Below, one piece after another: positions 1 to 13,260 of a DNA stretch of 64,000 nucleotides; position 1 is the stretch's first letter; each line of letters starts with the position of its first letter. Both the position numbers and the translations under genes were made by a program. Under the pieces are notes generated by a model that saw only the letters and a list, made by a program, of their open reading frames with translations, made no database searches and was not told where the DNA came from. Source of the DNA: Camarhynchus parvulus (taxonomy: Eukaryota > Chordata > Aves > Passeriformes > Thraupidae); the NCBI RefSeq assembly GCF_901933205.1, contig NC_044571.1, forward strand, positions 69,565,689-69,629,688, given 5' to 3'.

Positions 1-3000
1 GCTGGCCCTTCATGGGAGGAACACCTTTTCCAAACAACCCTGGGGATCCCCAGTTAAGAATGTAAAAGAGTTTGTTCTGTATCACAGCATGCCAATAAAG
101 TGAAATTTAGAAAGTTTGTTTGCCACACTAAACTTTCTTCTTACAGTCATGAACAGCTGAGGGGAAAATCAATGTCACAGGAGAATTCAAAATACATATT
201 AAGAATAGATTTCCAAATTCTATAGTAGATCTGGGGTGGATATGATGAAAATCTGAGCTTGGTTCTCAGAATGAGAACCAGACAACATCAGAAGCAAGGC
301 AAATTCTTTTTAAAAAAGAAACCTGACCATTTACTTCTGGGGCAATTTTAATGGATCATAAACATTGATTAACAAGCTAAGGTAGGAGATCCTGATGACT
401 GGAAAGGTGTGTGCATGCCAGGCAGGACAGCAGCGATGGCAAGCACTGAGTTAAGGCAATACATGCTACATGGCCCAAGGAAAAAGGTGGTGTAATGCCA
501 AGGAAGACTGGTGAACATCCTCATCCCAGCTGTCTCAGGCAACTTCTAGGTGAGCTTACTTACCTAGAAAGTGGTTCTTCGTAGACACATAGAGAAAGGA
601 GAGACCTTGTCACACCTGAAATAAATCTGTCTTGCTAGAGAAGAACAATTCTTAAATTACATGTTCCTCAGAGGATGAGAAGGTTTTAGACTTTTGTACT
701 TCTGGGACATTTCCTTTGGAAATGGATAAGAAATTTTAACTAAGTGTTGATGTTGTCCATCTGTTTGTTGCCATACCTCACATGGCTGAGTTTCCTGAAT
801 ATCAGCAGAGTATGGGTGCAACACCCATGTCAGTGATGCATTGCAGCAGACACGGTGGTGATGAAATCCCTTCTGAAGGGTCACACAGGAAATTCAGAAA
901 TCAAATCAGCTGAAGAGTTACAGACAACCTGCTCAGCATCAGCTGTGGCATCCACTGGGCCTGAAGCTGATTAGAAGGAGAAGGAATATGTTTGGGTTTG
1001 GGGTTGTTTTTGTTGTTGAGCTGTGCTGGTAAAGGCTGGCTGGGGGAGTCTGTGGGGTGTAAGCACAGCCAAACAAACAGCATGTTCCTCAGTGGGGAAA
1101 GCCAAGTTTGTTTGCACAAGGAGGGATGAGGGCCAAGTGCTCCCGTCATAGGCTGGGGAGGAATTGGGCATGAAATAGAAGGGCAGAGCCTGCTCTGTGA
1201 CTGTAAAGGGCAAATGCCACATCTAAGAGGGGCTGCCCCTCTTTGTTCTCCTTCACAAGTAGTAGCCTCAACTGCCAGACCTTTCCTACCCTGGCTAAGC
1301 CACAGCAACGAGGTCTAGAGACCCTGTAGAGACCATGGGTGATGTTCAGAGAGAAGAGGGAATAGCTTTGAGGCCACTTTGCATCCCACAGCAGCCTGCT
1401 GTGGTGGAGAATGCCAGCTTCACCTCCACGGGAGCTGGTGGTCCTAGTGGTGACTCAGTTTTGGGGGGCCTTAGAGGGAGGTATCTGCAGAACAACCACC
1501 CCCCATTTCTAAGGTGCAGGGGTTGATACAAACACATCAGGAGCACTCTCTAACTCGGATCTTGGAGCTATGCTTGCTAACCCTATGGATCCATAGCACA
1601 CAGAATAACCTCTGCTGAGTAGGGGCTCATCTGTCAAATCTCTTTTTACCCCAAAGCATAGTACATGATGATGCAAAACCACCAGGCAGCAACACCAAAA
1701 ATGCCTTTTTTCTGCCCATGAACAGGCAGCTATTGAGCCTTAGGGCAAGCCTGGGCATCTGGTTGCACAGCCCTTTGAGTGAACAGCTCCACTAAAGCCA
1801 AACAAGCTGGGTTTGCAGTTTGGACACAGCTTTGTAGGGGAAGGAATTAAGTACACAATTAAGGAATCAATTTGGTATTTTGTTTGATCTGGAACAAACC
1901 GAAGTGCTGGTTGCTTTGCTCCCAGGTTTTGCTATAAAGTGATTGTGGAAAGCTACAGAAGAGAAGCCTTTTAATCAGATTAGAATAGATAAAGAGTATA
2001 ACCCCTTGGTTATACAATTGAGCTTTCTAATCATATTAAACTTTAATTCCAGCATCAGTACCATATTGGAACAACAATAGCAAAAAGCTGTAAGCATAAA
2101 ATATTACAGATCCTTAAACATATTACAAAATGTCATCCACTAAAGTTAAAAAATGTTATCATGTTTGGGGAAATGTGCCAGCTGAAAAAAAAAACAACAC
2201 CCGCAAGGCTGAAGTCCTGTGTACATGTGCAGATTAAATGCAGCACAGCAGAGGCAAGGCTTGACCTTTCTGTTTCTTACATTTCTATTAATTAAATTGC
2301 TTCCCAAGCAGCTACTTCTGTCGTGGCTATTACCCACCTTAGCCCTCATCTACCAAGGTTCTAAGTACACTTAACTCTTTTTGCAATCAGTTAAAGTGTC
2401 CCCTGTCACAGGATGCAGCAAGAGGTGGCTCCTCTTTACTGGCAAAGCCCCTGGAAAGAAACATCTTCAGCTCTCTTGCCCCTCCACTGCTGTAGCTAGT
2501 GCTCAGAATCCAGCAGTGCTTAAAGCCAGAGAGGACTGAAGCCAAGAGCCAAAGGAAAGGGATGTTAATGCATTTCAAATGCCTGATTTAAGTGGGTTGA
2601 TTTTCTGGCATCTCTGTGTTCCTACAGATCTGAATTTCCTCTGCGAGTCAGGTTTGTGAGTACAAAGGACCTGCTTGGAGTCATGGTCTTGCACTGAACC
2701 TCTGCCCGTGGCTGTGAGTCCTGCCAGGACGCCTCCAGGCCACAGCTGCCTTGAGGAGTCCTAGCAGATGAGTGTGGCTCTGCCTCCTTGAGCAAAACAG
2801 CCAAGCAATTATTCAAAACTGAAGGCTTTCCTTTCTTCTTCCCTCCAGCTGGAGTTGCCTCTTCCCCTAGACATGCCGGAGGTGCTGTGTGGTTTGTTTT
2901 GATTGAGCAGAGTCAGGGTGCCAAAGACCTCAAATTTCAACCCTTCTGGCAGCAGTGTGAGTGTGGCTGGCAGGGCTGGCAGCTTGGCACGGGATGGTGG

Positions 3001-6000
3001 CTGAGAGGGCAGTCAGGACAGGCCAGGAGCCGCCATGCCACTGCAGCCCTCATCCCATCCTGTGGAGCTGGTCAGGGATCCTGGGTTAGCTCTCCAGACA
3101 CAGCAGGTTTTCTCCTGTTTTCACCCCAGCATGAAAACCACACCAACCCATCTATGGTTTTCACCTTGGCGTGAAATTTCATTCTGCTGAATATTTTGCA
3201 CCTCACAGAGTCTTTCTCATCCTTAAACCAAATAGTATTTAGCTTCAGATATTTCTTCCCAAACTTTCCACCATTTTTCTGGCCCTTTTGTGTATTTCCT
3301 GACCACTGTCCCTCTCCAGTCCCTACAACTGCTGCTTCCCTTCAACATCCCCTGGCTGCTTCTCTCCAACTGCCTCAAGTGCTGTTTTTTCCAAGGCATC
3401 TTCCAGCCCACTAATGCCTCCTCCAGGCTCCCAGGGTATCCCTGCCTCATCCTCTGACACTTGGCACACAGGGAGGTGTAAAGGCTGCTTTGAGCTGGGG
3501 GTTCAGGGTGACACCAGGACAACTGCTGGATTTTCTGTTCCCCATCCAGGGTAAGACTGGGACCCACCACAGCTGGTTCTTGGAGAGGTCCCCCACCTCT
3601 GGTGCCCACCCCAGCGCCCCACACACTGGTGGGCCCAGGCTGGTGGGCAGGGCCCACTCTCTAACAGCCTGGGAAGTTTGGCTCTTTGTGTTCCTTTGTC
3701 ATGGGTGCCCTGGTAATTATGCACCTTATGAAGATATCTGATGTAATCATACCCTTCTAAAAATGCCTCGGATTAAAAGCTTTTCCTGGGTCTTTAGGTG
3801 ATAGGCCTGCAATTACAGAAAATGAACTGCATTTTAGCGTTCCATTGAAATTAATAATAGTGGTTCTCCAGTTGAATCTGTGAGTAGTTAATGGAACAAA
3901 CGGGATGCTCCACTACAATGAGGGTTTTAAAGCTATTTGAGAGAGATTCTGTGTTTCAAATAGGAAAATAATTCTCACAATGCAAAATCATTTTGTGTTT
4001 GCATCTTTGAGAAATAATGGCTCTGTGTAGTTTCGAGATGCAACTATTTATCAATAATTGTTTCAATGTGCTCTTCCATCCTTTGCTGCACTGGAAAAGA
4101 ATGACCTGCAGAGAACTCTGGAAAAAGAAAAACAAGTCAAGGAATTAATGATGCAGAAAGAAGCTCTAGCCTGGGCTGAGCTCCATGAGGGGGTTTTACC
4201 ATAAACATTGAAAAACAAATTTGTGTGAGTTCGTGCAAGGCAGAACAACAAATATTCTGAGACTTGTTGAATTTCAGTTACTCCATCTCCAACTCGGCTC
4301 AGTTAAACTCAGCCTCTGAGAGCTGGCAAGTTTTGGAGTGCTGTGGTGGGTTGCAGCCCATAGCAGGGAGAGAGGAGCCAGCCCCTCTCCTGCATCCCAG
4401 TTAACCTGCCCCATAGGCAGGGGCAAAATAGCTCACACATCCTCTGCTGCATCAGCTTCCTTTCATAGATTCTTGCTGACAGAGTAGGAGTGTGTTTAGT
4501 GCATCCTTCTCCAGGAGAGTGGAAAAACAAGTGATGCCTCTGTCCCCAGTGCCTTTTTCATATGAATGGGTGGAGGATGGACCAGGATCCGGCTCTGCAC
4601 CTCTCACGATGAAACCAGTCCTACTGCTCCTCTGCCCTGGGGATAGAGGAGTTCCAGAGCAGGTTCAGATATTCTTCCCATGCAGCAGATGTACTGCAGA
4701 GCCACCTTGTCTTTACAGACACTATTTCAGTGTCCCCAGGTTTACCTCCCATCCACTGAACACCTTTGCACTGTGATCCTGCAGCAGAAAAGGCACTGAG
4801 TGGCACGAGCCGCTCCCTGGGATTGACACCAGGGCTGGCTCCCTGATCCTGGTTCCTTTGGCAAGGCAAGAAGAGCCCTGAGCATTCCCCCTCCTGCCCA
4901 AGCAGTCCTTCCCTTGGGCTGTCCTGCCAGGGTGCAGGCTTGGTCCTTGCTCCCACATTCTGTATCCTGCCAGGAGCTGCTCATCTGTCAGTAGTGCCAG
5001 TTTTTCTGGCTTTTCCCTGGATGATGGCATCACCCATGTAAGTTTTACTACCTCCCCTGACATCAAAAATAGTTCTGTTTTCAGGGAAAGTGTCTCAGCT
5101 GTCCAAAGCAACCTGAACTGCAATCTAAAGAAACTCTGTTTTGCATGGAGTTATGGAGCTCCTTGAATGAAACATTCACCTTTTTTTCCTCTCTCCAAAA
5201 GCATCTGCCAGAAATCCAGTAATTTACCTGCCTCCTCAGGAAGGGTGAGAGGCACCAATTTCCAGCAACAACCCAAAATCTCTGGCCTGGGCCCAGAACC
5301 ACTTGTAACAGCAGTTCTTGCACAAGAACAGGTTTTGGCAATGTTTTGCTTTCCCAGTCAGGCTGGATGTGATCCAGAATGAGGGTGTGTAACCAACATA
5401 AACCTCAGGACATGAGACTGTAGGTAGTTTTCTAGCATGTTTATAGATAATATATTTTCATGGCCTATATGTTACTTATTACCCATATATTATAATTACC
5501 CATATAAGTAACTAAAACTACCTATATGGTATAGGTTACATGTGATATAGGATAATTACCTAAAGGTTTGCAGCTTGTGGGTGGCCTGGTGGGCAAGACT
5601 GAGCTTTGCTTGTTTGTTCTCCTTCCAGACCTGCAGCTCCTCAAGGCACAGCTCTGCTTCCTTACACAGCTCTAAATCAGCCTAAGCTAGGTTAGAAAAA
5701 CCACCCACAGACAGCCTTTCCTTTTTTTCCTTCTCTCCTAATTCACCTTTCCCTCATCATTTATGCAGCCTACCTTTTCCAGAGGACCAAGACCTGAGAA
5801 GGTCTGACCCCAGCACCCTGGACCAGAAATGCTGCTGTGAGCACAGCCAGGACAGGTGGGGAAACCCCAGCGCAGGCTTTGAAGGCATCCAGCAGAGATG
5901 CTTCTGTCTACACTTATTTGATTTTATGTCTGTGTCTCATTATTTTTGTTGGCAAGGAAGGCACGGGGAGGTTTTTCATCAGAAGTGGAGTCAATCAAGA

Positions 6001-8082
6001 AGCACCACAGAAACGTCTTTTGGCAGCTGCTGCTGCTGCAATCCCATCTTCCATGAGGCAGAGGAAATCTTGCCTAACCTAACGAAGTCTAACGTGTTTG
6101 CTTTTAGAAAATCCTCCCCTTACTGCTGTGATTGGTTAATTCTGTTAGCAAATACATCAACTACACCCACATCTTTGTGTGTGTGTCACAGTCTCATGTG
6201 CCACACAACCACGCTGCACCTGGGTTATCAACAGGAGGTCTCTGTGATGACTGTGCCTTAATTTGTGCTCTGCCAGCACAAGAAGCCACAGCTCCTCAGC
6301 TACTGCTGGTGGTCATGGCTGGGGCACTCAAATGCCTGTTCTTGGAGATATAATTACACAAAAAACTCACTCCCTAAACAAATTCCTCTGTGCAGAGCTC
6401 CAAAGCAAATCAACCTTTGCACACATGTGCTGAAGCGCTGGAAGAGGAGGTTTAAGCGGCAACGCTGCCAGTCCTCTGCTCAGAGCCACTCTGGTGACTG
6501 GCCTCACAGCCACGACCCTGCCCAGTGCTGGTGGCCTTGTTGTGGCCATTGGCTGCCCTGGGCTGGCAGGGCATTCCTGGCCACAGCCACAGCTCCTTCT
6601 CAGGGACTCCAGGTAGTCAGTCAGGGTGAATGAGAGGCGAGGCTCAAACTCATCCTTTGGCTGTTATTTTCCAAATGGGAGGCAGACAGACATCTTCCTT
6701 GGATTAGGGTGAATGCCTTGTCAGCCCTACCCTTCAGATGCTGCATTGCTCTCCCTCTGTCTCCCATTCACAGGAGATGCTCACTTGGGCTTAGGAGTGT
6801 TTGATTACCAATCCTATGGGTTCTGATGCTGGAAATGGGAAACCTATCTACTTTATCTCGGGGTGGAAGGCTGAGCACAGAGATGCACCTTTGTGATGCA
6901 AATTTCCCCTTTGTTTACCGTTATTTTTAATTGTGGAACAGATAAAAGCTGAGCAGGGAGCAAGGAGCAAACCTGGCATGTTGTGACAGGCACTTGCAAA
7001 CAACAGACAAAATGTGCCAATTCCAGCTTCAGCCAGGTGTGTCTGACTGTCACTCGGTGAGTCTTTGGAAGATTTGAGTAGCAGATATTTTAATTATAAA
7101 TGCTCAGCCAAGTCAGTACATTTCTCAGTACAGAAGCAGTGACAGACAAAAAAAAAGGATTTTCTTAAAATTCAGCATGCACAGCAACACCCGCAAAATT
7201 TAAAAATAAGATAAGCACATCTTAAAAAAAAAAAGTAAATTAAAACTCATATATAAAAGCCAGGAATAGCAACATACGCCTATAGGGAGACTCCAGGTAA
7301 GCTTCAGCCCAAACTTGGAAAGATATATAAGCCTTGGAAGCCTGGAAAAACTTGCAATTGTGTAATTATGCTGTATTTCCATACCTAGAAGTAAAACACA
7401 TCTGTGCAATCTTTGGGCTGCCCAGGACCTTCATGATGGGGAAGAACTGCAGCAGAGGCACATCTCTCCCACCCATGATCTGGGAGTGAGGCACAAGGAC
7501 AGGGATCTTTGCCCAGGCACAGGAATGTCTCATGCTGATACCTAATGTTTATACCAGGGACCTTGGGCTCCCTTTCTCCTTCATGAAGGGAAACTGGCAC
7601 TTTGAGGTGCTGTTCATCTCAGCCCAGTGTAGCTGTCCAAAACAAATCAGATGACTCACACTGTGGGCACAGCTTTTCTTCCCCCCTCTCTTGAAAGGGA
7701 GCGAGGAGGAGCAGGGCAGCTTTTGCACAACAGTGTCCAAAGCTCAGTGAGAGGAATCCTGCCATAAACAGCAGGGGTTTTCCAAGTTAGATGTAAAGCT
7801 TCTGAGAAGGGCTGCTTTGAGAGCAGCCAGGAAAGCCTGCCCTCTGACTGATGAGAGGCTTAGCTGAGCCCTAAAACCTGATGAGTGGGGCCATCATCAC
7901 ACTGTCACAACCAGGCAGCCATGCTGGGATTTGGGCTTGGAGGGCAGACATTTACATGAGGCATGAGCAGTGTGATTTTAAACACAAAAATAATCCATTG
8001 GTTTGACTATTGTGGTAATTCATGGCTTCTCAGGGCCACACGTTGCCTGCTGTACCTAAACTGAAGAAATGTCAACTCCCAC
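1..8082. other. Intergenic stretch, no gene recognised
   Basis: I see no exon with a plausible splice context, no recognisable protein domain and no RNA gene here. Open frames are all under about 145 codons and resemble no family I know. The sequence is mostly unique-looking, with a small AT-rich structured patch near 5471-5512 and short A-runs near 7150 and 7225. In mammals the neighbour on this side of MTIF3 is LNX2, but no RING or PDZ coding exon is visible. Confidence 0.6.
5471..5512. repeat. AT-rich inverted repeat enclosing a direct repeat
   Basis: GTTACTTAT at 5471-5479 is the exact reverse complement of ATAAGTAAC at 5504-5512. A 12-bp direct repeat, ATTACCCATATA, occurs at 5478-5489 and again at 5495-5506. 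The whole lies in an AT-rich stretch (about 5430-5565) with further CCTATATG copies. It could be a decayed repeat or simple-sequence drift; no function is implied. Confidence 0.6.
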
Positions 8083-8197
8083 CTTGAAGATATTCAGAAG
8101 CTGGCTGGACATGGCCCTAGAGAACTGGCTTGAGGTGCTGGACTAAATGACCTCCAGAGGTCCTTTCCCACCTCAAACTTTCTGTGATCCTATGAAG
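8083..8197 (+). mobile_element. CR1 LINE 3' end fragment
   Basis: The stretch has the typical CR1 3' tail: a run resembling 'ggactaaatgacctc' followed by 'gaggtcctttcc' and ending in 'tgtgatcctatga'. It is a short 5'-truncated copy, as usual for CR1, with no coding capacity left. Confidence 0.85.
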
Positions 8198-8789
8198 TAG
8201 AATAATTTCATTATTAAAAATAATACAGAAATTAAGAATGTTCTCAATCAAGCTTTTCCTGAAAGACAACTGAGGTTTACAAAAATACTTGCATGAGTCA
8301 GGAGCACTTTGTGTTTGAGATTTCATGAAAATACACTTTCGTGGAAGCCTGCCAAGATCCATAACTCACTGAGCACTTTCCAGCAGAAAAGATCATCCTC
8401 CTCCCACCTGGCTGGACAGGTCATCACCACCACTGCTCAGCAGGGAGGCAGCACCAGGGCATGATCCTCTCCCTGCCCGCCCCTGCTCCTGCCACAGGAT
8501 GGGGACATGGCCATGGTGCCAGGCATCCTTGCAGGGCCACCCCAGGGCAGCCATCCTCACGGCTCACTCCTCCTGGTCGGATTTTCACACACACCACAGA
8601 CACACCGTGAGACAGGCATGGCAAAACCTCCTCCCTTCCTCTCCTTCCATGGCTCTGCACCTGCAGGGGAAGGGGATACTGATGTTGTTTACAGACAAAG
8701 GTAAAATAGAAAGAAAAGGAGCAGGAGGCAAAATAATTCTTCCCCTATGGAAAGCTCTTCTGTTTGTTCAGATCATTACCGTATCAGCA

Positions 8790-9720
8790 AACCCACATAA
8801 AAGTACTGTTAATTTTAATACTTTCCCAAGACTAATTAGGTTTAAATTGGGTAGAAAATATTGTGCAAATAACTAGTCATGCATAAAATCCTCGGTGAAG
8901 TTTAATCAGGAGGAGTAGAAAACAGGGAAAATAGTTTTCATTAATGCATTTACACCATCTTAGAATTTCCCTGAATTGTGTTTTACCTTGGCTATAAAAA
9001 TGAAAACATTTAAATTTCTTTAAAATTACATTTGACTTAATTACAGCCAATCCCTAATACCAGCAAACAACCCATTTTGCCTACTTTTCAGCATAAATAG
9101 CCACCAGCCTCATCATTTCATAAAGAGTTGTTTTCCTACATGATGTTCTCTATGTGCAGAATGTTAATAGCTACTATAGCTGAATATGAATAGGCTTTGT
9201 AGCTCCACTTGAAATATAGAAAAATGGCCCAGACATTAAAAAAGATAAAAGGGAAAAGGGCAGTAATGAATTTAGAGGAAAATGAACATTAATGGTACTA
9301 GCATTACCTCATGTTCCACATAACAAATTATTGGAAATCTGTCAAGCACACCAAATTATCTACTCATCTGCTGTTGTGGGGCCCTTTGGAGCCATCCAAA
9401 ACCAGCAAAAGCAAGACAATTTAAGCTAATTTTACTATTTATAACAATAGAACAGACCATTAAGATAAATTAATGTCATTATCAAGTTTCTATGAAAATG
9501 ACAAATACCGCTATTTCAAGCAGCTTTAGAAGCTGTTGACTATAATGAAATCTGCTGTACAGGTACTAAAAAGAAACACTCCAAGTAATTATTTTCTAGT
9601 AGCTTGTTTGTTTCCTTCACATTCATTTACTTTCACCACAATTAGTTCTGTACACAATATATGGTAACTAAACAGTCAACACTACGCAGCATTAGGACTA
9701 ATTAGACAATTATGATGCAG
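8790..9720. promoter_or_regulatory. Candidate conserved non-coding element (AT-rich, homeodomain-motif dense)
   Basis: This block is repeat-free and rich in TAAT cores (for example ACTAATTAGG near 8833 and further TTAATTA or CTAATTAG sites near 9035 and 9698), with ATGCATAA and TTAATGCAT motifs near 8879 and 8940. Such composition is common in vertebrate developmental enhancers, but AT-rich neutral DNA also contains these motifs. Conservation was not testable here. Confidence 0.25.
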
Positions 9721-10608
9721 TTTTCAGCCTTTTAGGTCCTAAAGAGAGCCAGGAGTAAACATTTTAGAGGCAAAAACAGCGGCACCACATCGATTTGCAG
9801 GTTTGGAGTTTGAAGGAATACAAAGCAATACAAGAAATAAAGCCAGGTGAAATGCTTTACACAAAACAGCCTGAATTGAGATGGTTATTAAATGATCTAA
9901 TTGCTGAGGCTCCCAGCACGAGGCTGGACATGGCCAACAGGAACAGCCGGGGTTAGGAGGCTGGAGCAGGCGGCTCTGGGTGGGCTGTGGAGCTTGGGGA
10001 GGGAGCAGTGCCAGGTCAAGGCAGCCAGCTGACCAACAGCAGTGGGACACCCGCTGTGGATCCCTGGGAAGATTCACATGTGTTCTTTCAAAACTTTCTC
10101 CAGGTGGTAACTCCAGGTGTTTCACACGTAGCGCTCCATCCCTTCACACCTCCGGCACCACTGCGCTGGACAAAGAGTCCTGCAAAAAAAATGTATTTTC
10201 TTACTGCCAGTCCTGACTGTCTGCTTCAGAGGATAAAGAAAGCAGAAGCTCATGGTGCCTCCCTCTCTACCACTCAGGATTTCCTGGACAAGGCTAGGAA
10301 GGAGCCATATGTACTGCAAACACAGAGTGGCACACATGCCACTTGGTACATGAACAGATCCCAGCCAAAGTATCCATGTTCAGCTGCATTAACCAAGCAC
10401 ACTGGAAGTAGCCATGGAGGGCTAGGTGGAGGCATCATGCTTTCCCTGGCCAGCCTTGAGTCTTTTTCCCCACCTCACAGTGGGCAAAAATAGGATGAGG
10501 AAGCTTAGCATCCCTCTTTGAACTCCTTTTCACTTTCCCCATTTCTGTAGCTGCCAAGCTTTTATCTGCTCTGTGTGTGCCACTTCATGCCAGCGACATA
10601 ATGAAATA

Positions 10609-10624
10609 ATTTGCATATTTGCAC
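10609..10624 (+). promoter_or_regulatory. Abutting tandem octamer (POU-type) motifs
   Basis: ATTTGCAT (10609-10616) is followed directly by ATTTGCAC (10617-10624). The first matches the POU-factor octamer exactly and the second differs at the last base. The spacing of a perfect direct repeat is unusual, but binding is only inferred. Confidence 0.3.
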
Positions 10625-11089
10625 ATAATTTCCAGGGAACCATCTCCAACTTTGAAGCCCCTGTACAGTTGGGTTGTGGGGCCAGGGTGAGTTGCAGGGA
10701 TTGCTTCCCTGGTGTGATGCCTGGGCAACAAAGCTCTGCCCTCATCCCTGCCTGGGGACAAGTGAGTTGGGCCAGGAGCCTCCTTCTTGCTCCAAGCACA
10801 GCAAGGGGCTGGGCTGGGCCTCCCCAGACTGCTGTGGTACAAGCCACAGTCCTCATTCTCAGCTCCCTGCTGCAAGGGTAATGCTCCACAGGGCAGACCA
10901 CACGTGGGGCAAGCTGTGCCAGAGAACTCCCAAGAGCCTGAGGACAGGGTTTCCTGCTCCCAGGGCCACAGTGTCATCTCCAGCCCAGGAACTGGTGAGG
11001 AAGACACCAAAACCAGCAGCTGACAAGAAGACCCCTCCTTTCTCTTTTTCCTCCTGGCTGTTCCCTGTCCTGCATCTGGCAACAGCACC

Positions 11090-11300
11090 ATGACTCTGAG
11101 ATATCTTAGTTTGGGTGCTTATCAGTTCTGTGCTAATGATAATGAAAGGTAATTAGTCTATAAAAGCATTATCACAACATTCATTGTTATTTATGACGTT
11201 TTATTAGTACTATCAGTCAGGGATTTTATGAAGCAGAGGTTTCATTTTTCCTTAATTGGACGTTTATGAGAGAATATCGAATCTGACAGTCCATTTAGGA
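11090..11300. promoter_or_regulatory. Candidate conserved non-coding element
   Basis: This short AT-rich, repeat-free block contains GGTAATTAG near 11151, TTATGACGTTTTATTAG near 11192 (a CRE-like core beside a caudal-type TTTTATTAG) and CCTTAATTGG near 11251. It resembles enhancer sequence in motif density only. Confidence 0.25.
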
Positions 11301-13069
11301 ATTTATCACAGAATAAAGAGACTCCAGCTGAAAGCCAGCTTTGGTTTATATGACTGATTTTGCACTGGATTTAACAGAAGCTGCACCTATCTGCAAATTT
11401 GGGTCAATGTCCCTGTGATGGACGATGCATCCATCAATTTAGGGAAGGCTGAACCATCCACCCTGCTCAAAGCTGCTTCAGAAGGCTGGAGATGTTTACA
11501 CTGTGTGGGCATACAAGAGCAAAGGTCTTGGGAGTTCCTGCAACAGGATATTTTCTAATGCTTTTTTGTACAGTAACTGCCTACATGAGTGCTTTAAAAA
11601 AGTGTTTAAAACCTTCCTAAAGCTCTCCCAGGAGCAGCTGGAGCCCAGCAGCCATCACACAGCAGGGGCTCAGCGAGCTCAGTCACTCAGAAGGATGCCT
11701 GAGCCCCTGGGACCTTCACTTTGGTTTCTGTCTTGTCACAGTCTTTGGCCTTTGTCCTTTGCCCCGCATTTTTCATTACCTGGACAGATACTTGCATTGC
11801 TCCACCTCAGAAAGATGCTAAAAGGAATTAAAATTCAGCACCTGAAAGGGGTGATGCCCTGGCTGCTGGTGCCTCATGCAGCAGCTGTCAGCAGCACCAG
11901 GACACTCAGGGGCTGGGTGCAGGGTGGGCTGGCCTCGACAGGAGACAGCAGGGGCTGGCAGTCCCTCTGGTGACCAGGAGAGCAGCACCTCTCCAAGGGG
12001 CTCAGGAGCAGCTGCAGGGCACAGGACAGCCAAGCTGGACTTCTCAGTCTGCCAAGCCCTGCAAAGAAAAGGCTTTTGAAGCCTGGAACTAGATGCAGAG
12101 CAGTAGGGAAGGGGGCAGGACAGCAAGACTGTCTCCAAGCAGGGATGAGGAATTCAGGGAAAAACAACAAAACATGTCCCTTGTGTGCCTAAATAAATGG
12201 TCTCTGCATACCCAAAGGAGCTGAAAGGGGAATTTTAACTGTGCACACTGATCACTGTATCCACTTCTCACCTCTGCGATTCTGGAAAGTGTTCATATTT
12301 AAGTTACAGTAAAAAACAAAACAAAACGAAAAAACTAAACATTACAAGACTTGGAGAAAACACCACTGTGAAAAACATGAAGCGCTTGTAAAGGATAGTG
12401 AGAGCTGACCTTGCTGCAATTTGTATGAACTTTTGTTCAGGGAGAAAATAGCAGTGGCGAAGGAGCAGATAGAGAGGAGAAAGCCATAGCAAAAACGGAG
12501 GAATGAAGCCGCAGCCACACAAATTCAGCGTGGAAGTGAAGCACAAACCTCCACCAGCCGGGGTGCTTAACCATTAACTCTGAGTGCCAGAGGCAATGGC
12601 TCTTGCCAGCTCAGGGCTGGATGCCTGTACTCCCACACAAGTCAGCGGCTCCAGACAGAGGTGAGCAAAGGCAGTGTGATAGTCTGCGATAGACAGGCAG
12701 TTTGCCCAAGCGATTTGAGGTTCCTGTCTGCCCTTAAACGCTGCGGGGTTGTGAGAAGCATCTGCAGGCTGAGGAGCTGGAGCTCACCTGGGCACTCACT
12801 GAAAATACACACCAGAAAGGGCTGTGATGGAAATACCACAACAGACGCACATTTGCCGATTTTTCCAGAATTTCATCTCTGAAAATCAAATACACGCTGG
12901 GAAGTTTCTGAGAAAGCAGGATTTTCTTTTGTGTGGTCCTCCGCAAGCACAGGATTGTGGTGGAGGCAGGAAGGGAGAGATTAACCACAGGAGCCAGTTC
13001 CGTGCTTAAATACCAACTCCCCTTGTTCCACTACAAACAGATGGAGCCCCACAGACAGCCACACTCATC

Positions 13070-13260
13070 CTCGCCTCCGACAAAGGCGGCGGAGGTCAGC
13101 GCGGCTTTGGCAGGCGGGGATGCTGCGCCTGCCGTCGGTGCAGAGCAGCCCCAGCCAGAGAGCGTCAGATGCCCGACAGGGAACCAGCCCCAGTCTCGCA
13201 CCTCAGCTGCGCTGCCAGGCGCCTGGGGCTGCTCTCTCCTCACCGAGGCTGCTCTGCATT
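13070..13260. other. Small orphan CpG-rich patch
   Basis: CpG density rises locally (CCGACAAAGGCGGCGG near 13077, then many CG pairs to about 13255) within otherwise CpG-poor intergenic DNA. It lies inside the longest open frame of the left flank. It might mark an unannotated promoter or non-coding exon, or be chance. Confidence 0.35.

Noticed and set aside
3223..3657. 144-codon minus open frame and its overlapping partners
   Set aside because: No splice context, domain or composition supports coding; several frames on both strands are open in the same place.
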